NCBI RefSeq assembly: GCF_017306545.1
Contig: NZ_JAFKID010000032.1
Location: forward strand, 32,801 to 96,800
Length of the DNA: 64,000 bases
DNA from: Mesorhizobium sp.
Lineage (GTDB): Bacteria > Pseudomonadota > Alphaproteobacteria > Rhizobiales > Rhizobiaceae
Direction: 5' to 3'
How positions within the stretch are numbered: position 1 is the stretch's first letter; each line of letters opens with the position of its first letter. Shown one piece after another: positions 62,443 to 64,000 of the stretch. The notes under the pieces are model-generated. The model had not been told where the DNA came from and did no database searches. It saw only the letters and a list, made by a program, of their open reading frames with translations. A program made the translations under genes and the position numbers.

Positions 62443-63615
62443 TCATATGGGAATGAGCGCTGATACTTGACGGGCGATGGTCAATTCTTCGTCCGTGGCG
62501 ATGACGTGGATTTCGACCGTGCCTTGCCGGCCCGAGATCCGCTCATTGCCGGAACGATTGGCGTCCGTGTCCAGCTTTACGCCCAGCCACCGGAGCCGTT
62601 CGCAGACCGCGGCGCGGACTTGCCAGGCATGCTCGCCGATGCCTCCCGTGAACACCAGCGCGTCCAGCCCTTGCAGCGTGCTGGCCATCGCCGCGATTTC
62701 GCGGGCGATCCGGAAGGTGAAGAGATCGAGGGCCTCCGCCGCATGCGGATGCTCGCTGGCCAACAGGTCGCGGACATCTCCCGACATTCCCGAGACGCCG
62801 AGGAGCCCGGAACGGTGGTAAAGCAGGTCCTCCACGTCCTTGGCCAAAATGCCGCGAACCTGTTGCAGGTAGAGGATGATGCCAGGATCGATGGCGCCCG
62901 GCCGCGTCGCCATCATCAGGCCGTCGAGCGCGGAGAAGCCCATGGAGGTGTCCAGGCTCTTTCCCTCGCGCATGGCGCAGAGGCTGCAACCGCTGCCGAG
63001 ATGCGCGACGACGGTACGCTTGCCGAAGGTTTCCGGGGAAATCTCCCGCAGCCTCCCGGCGATGAATTCGTAGGACAATCCGTGAAAGCCGTATCGGCGA
63101 ATGCCCTGCTCTTCGAATTCGCGCGGCAGGGCGTAGCGGCTGACGGGCGGCGCAAGAGTGTGATGGAAAGCTGTATCGAAGCAGCCGGCCTGCGGCAGGC
63201 CGGGATGTGAGCGCATCAGCGCGCGCACCGGTTCCAGACAGGCAGGCTGATGCAGCGGGGCGATAGGCGTCAGCGCGTCGAGTTCGCGAACGACCGCTTC
63301 TGACAGGCCAACGGGGGCGACGAAGCGGCTGCCGCCATGGACGATGCGGTGCCCGACCGCCGCCAGCGGCCTGTCCGCAAGCCAGGGAGCGAGGCACTCG
63401 AACAGCGCGCCGAGCAGGGTTTCGACCGGCGGCTTCTGCTGCCGGATCGATCGGTCGGCGACGAGCGCCCCGTTTCCGTCCTTCGCGGCCAGACGCGGCA
63501 TGTCGTGCACGCCATCGAAACCGCCGGACACCATCCGGCGCAGCGTTCCGCTTTCGAAGAGGCCGAATTTCAGGCTGGACGAGCCCGCGTTCAGGGCCAG
63601 GGTCGAGCCCGCCAT
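62443..63615 (-). CDS. ackA: Acetate kinase
   Basis: 390 aa from the ATG of MAGSTLALNAGSSSLKFGLF; a TTG three codons earlier is possible. The acetate kinase motifs are LNAGSSSLKF, GHRIVHGGSRF, GCFDTAFHHTLAPP, YGFHGLSYEF, VVAHLGSGCSL and DALVFTGGIGEHA. It makes ATP from acetyl phosphate, which the phosphoketolase immediately upstream would supply. The two genes are 28 bases apart on the same strand. Confidence 0.93.
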   Translation of the reverse strand: MAGSTLALNAGSSSLKFGLFESGTLRRMVSGGFDGVHDMPRLAAKDGNGALVADRSIRQQKPPVETLLGALFECLAPWLADRPLAAVGHRIVHGGSRFVAPVGLSEAVVRELDALTPIAPLHQPACLEPVRALMRSHPGLPQAGCFDTAFHHTLAPPVSRYALPREFEEQGIRRYGFHGLSYEFIAGRLREISPETFGKRTVVAHLGSGCSLCAMREGKSLDTSMGFSALDGLMMATRPGAIDPGIILYLQQVRGILAKDVEDLLYHRSGLLGVSGMSGDVRDLLASEHPHAAEALDLFTFRIAREIAAMASTLQGLDALVFTGGIGEHAWQVRAAVCERLRWLGVKLDTDANRSGNERISGRQGTVEIHVIATDEELTIARQVSALIPI

Positions 63616-63642
63616 CACCTGCAATCCCTTCCAGTCGCGGAC

Positions 63643-64000
63643 TCAGTCACCCGCCCGCGCCGCCGTCTTGTACGGCCAGCTCCAGTTCCGGATTTCGGGC
63701 ATGTCCTCACCGTGCTTCCTCACATAGCGCGTGTGCTCGACAAGCCGGCCGGCGAACCGCCGCTTGACTTCGGCCGCTTCCGTGCCCAGCTCCAGCACCC
63801 TGTCTATAGCTTCCATCGCGAGATGGAAGCGGTCCAGCTCGTTGAGCACTACCATGTCGAACGGCGTGGTCGTCGTCCCCTCCTCGTTGAAGCCGCGCAC
63901 ATGGATGTTGTCGTGGTTCGTCCGTTTGTAGGTCAGCCGATGGATGAGATAGGGATAGCCGTGATAGGCGAAGATCACCGGACGGTTTTTGGTGAACAGC
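63643..64000 (-). CDS. xfp: Phosphoketolase, C-terminal part, runs off the window
   Basis: Only the last 118 codons or so are visible. They read [40 protein letters not shown] and [16 protein letters not shown], the very conserved end of xylulose-5-phosphate/fructose-6-phosphate phosphoketolase (about 790 aa in full). The enzyme splits the sugar phosphate to acetyl phosphate for acetate kinase. The gene continues beyond base 64000. Confidence 0.92.
   Translation of the reverse strand, partial: LFTKNRPVIFAYHGYPYLIHRLTYKRTNHDNIHVRGFNEEGTTTTPFDMVVLNELDRFHLAMEAIDRVLELGTEAAEVKRRFAGRLVEHTRYVRKHGEDMPEIRNWSWPYKTAARAGD

Noticed and set aside
62467-62485. TTGAC-N8-GTCAA-like repeat at the usp/ackA border
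   Set aside because: The spacing is eight rather than four and it lies within the 3' end of ackA, not at a promoter.

Overview
The window is GC-rich and comes from an alphaproteobacterium, most likely of the Rhizobiales (Mesorhizobium/Aminobacter/Chelativorans-like). This rests on the imuA-imuB-dnaE2 cassette behind a GTTC-N7-GTTC LexA box, a SyrB-like remnant, alphaproteobacterial SdhB/C/D sequences, FixK/FNR-type TTGAY-N4-RTCAA palindromes, and proteins whose wording is rhizobial throughout. I saw no rRNA, tRNA, CRISPR array or intact insertion sequence.

Region 1 (1-3.3 kb) is a tightly overlapping four-gene operon: a response regulator, an FkbM-type methyltransferase, a secreted protein of the molybdopterin-oxidoreductase fold and a two-TM histidine kinase. 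Region 2 (3.3-19 kb) is a worn accessory zone. It holds a tandem-HTH regulator, a TrbM-like secreted protein, and broken pieces of an SSB-like gene, a second SRAP/YedK gene, an EamA transporter, a UvrD-like helicase, an NDH-2 dehydrogenase, a SyrB-like regulator and a frameshifted RES toxin whose antitoxin is intact. Embedded in it are an intact SRAP gene and the intact SOS mutagenesis operon imuA-imuB-dnaE2. An ExoI-like nuclease closes it.

Region 3 (19.3-23 kb) reads cupin, sdhB, sdhC, sdhD, CBS protein, with no sdhA in sight. Region 4 (23-42 kb) and region 6 (58.7-64 kb) look like an oxygen-limitation survival island. They carry a Pat-like acyltransferase, six universal stress proteins, a small cytochrome c, the full arginine deiminase pathway arcDABC, an MgtA-type P-type ATPase, a flavodoxin-fold quinone reductase, a zinc alcohol dehydrogenase, a triple-BON protein, a radical-SAM maturase with a SEC-C tail, a P1B ATPase, acetate kinase and the end of phosphoketolase. 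Seven FNR/FixK-like palindromes lie in front of the transcription units, which supports common anaerobic control. Arginine deiminase plus carbamate kinase and phosphoketolase plus acetate kinase both give ATP by substrate-level phosphorylation.

Region 5 (41.9-58.6 kb) is respiratory nitrate reductase narGHJI, followed in transcription by a parvulin and a small unknown protein. Nearby are molybdenum cofactor genes (moeA and a DUF2478-type NTPase), a TehA/SLAC1-type channel, a cytochrome P450, and a DevBCA/MacAB-like ABC exporter under a TetR regulator with a clear palindromic operator.

Functions are assigned from recognised motifs by reading only. No database search was run.
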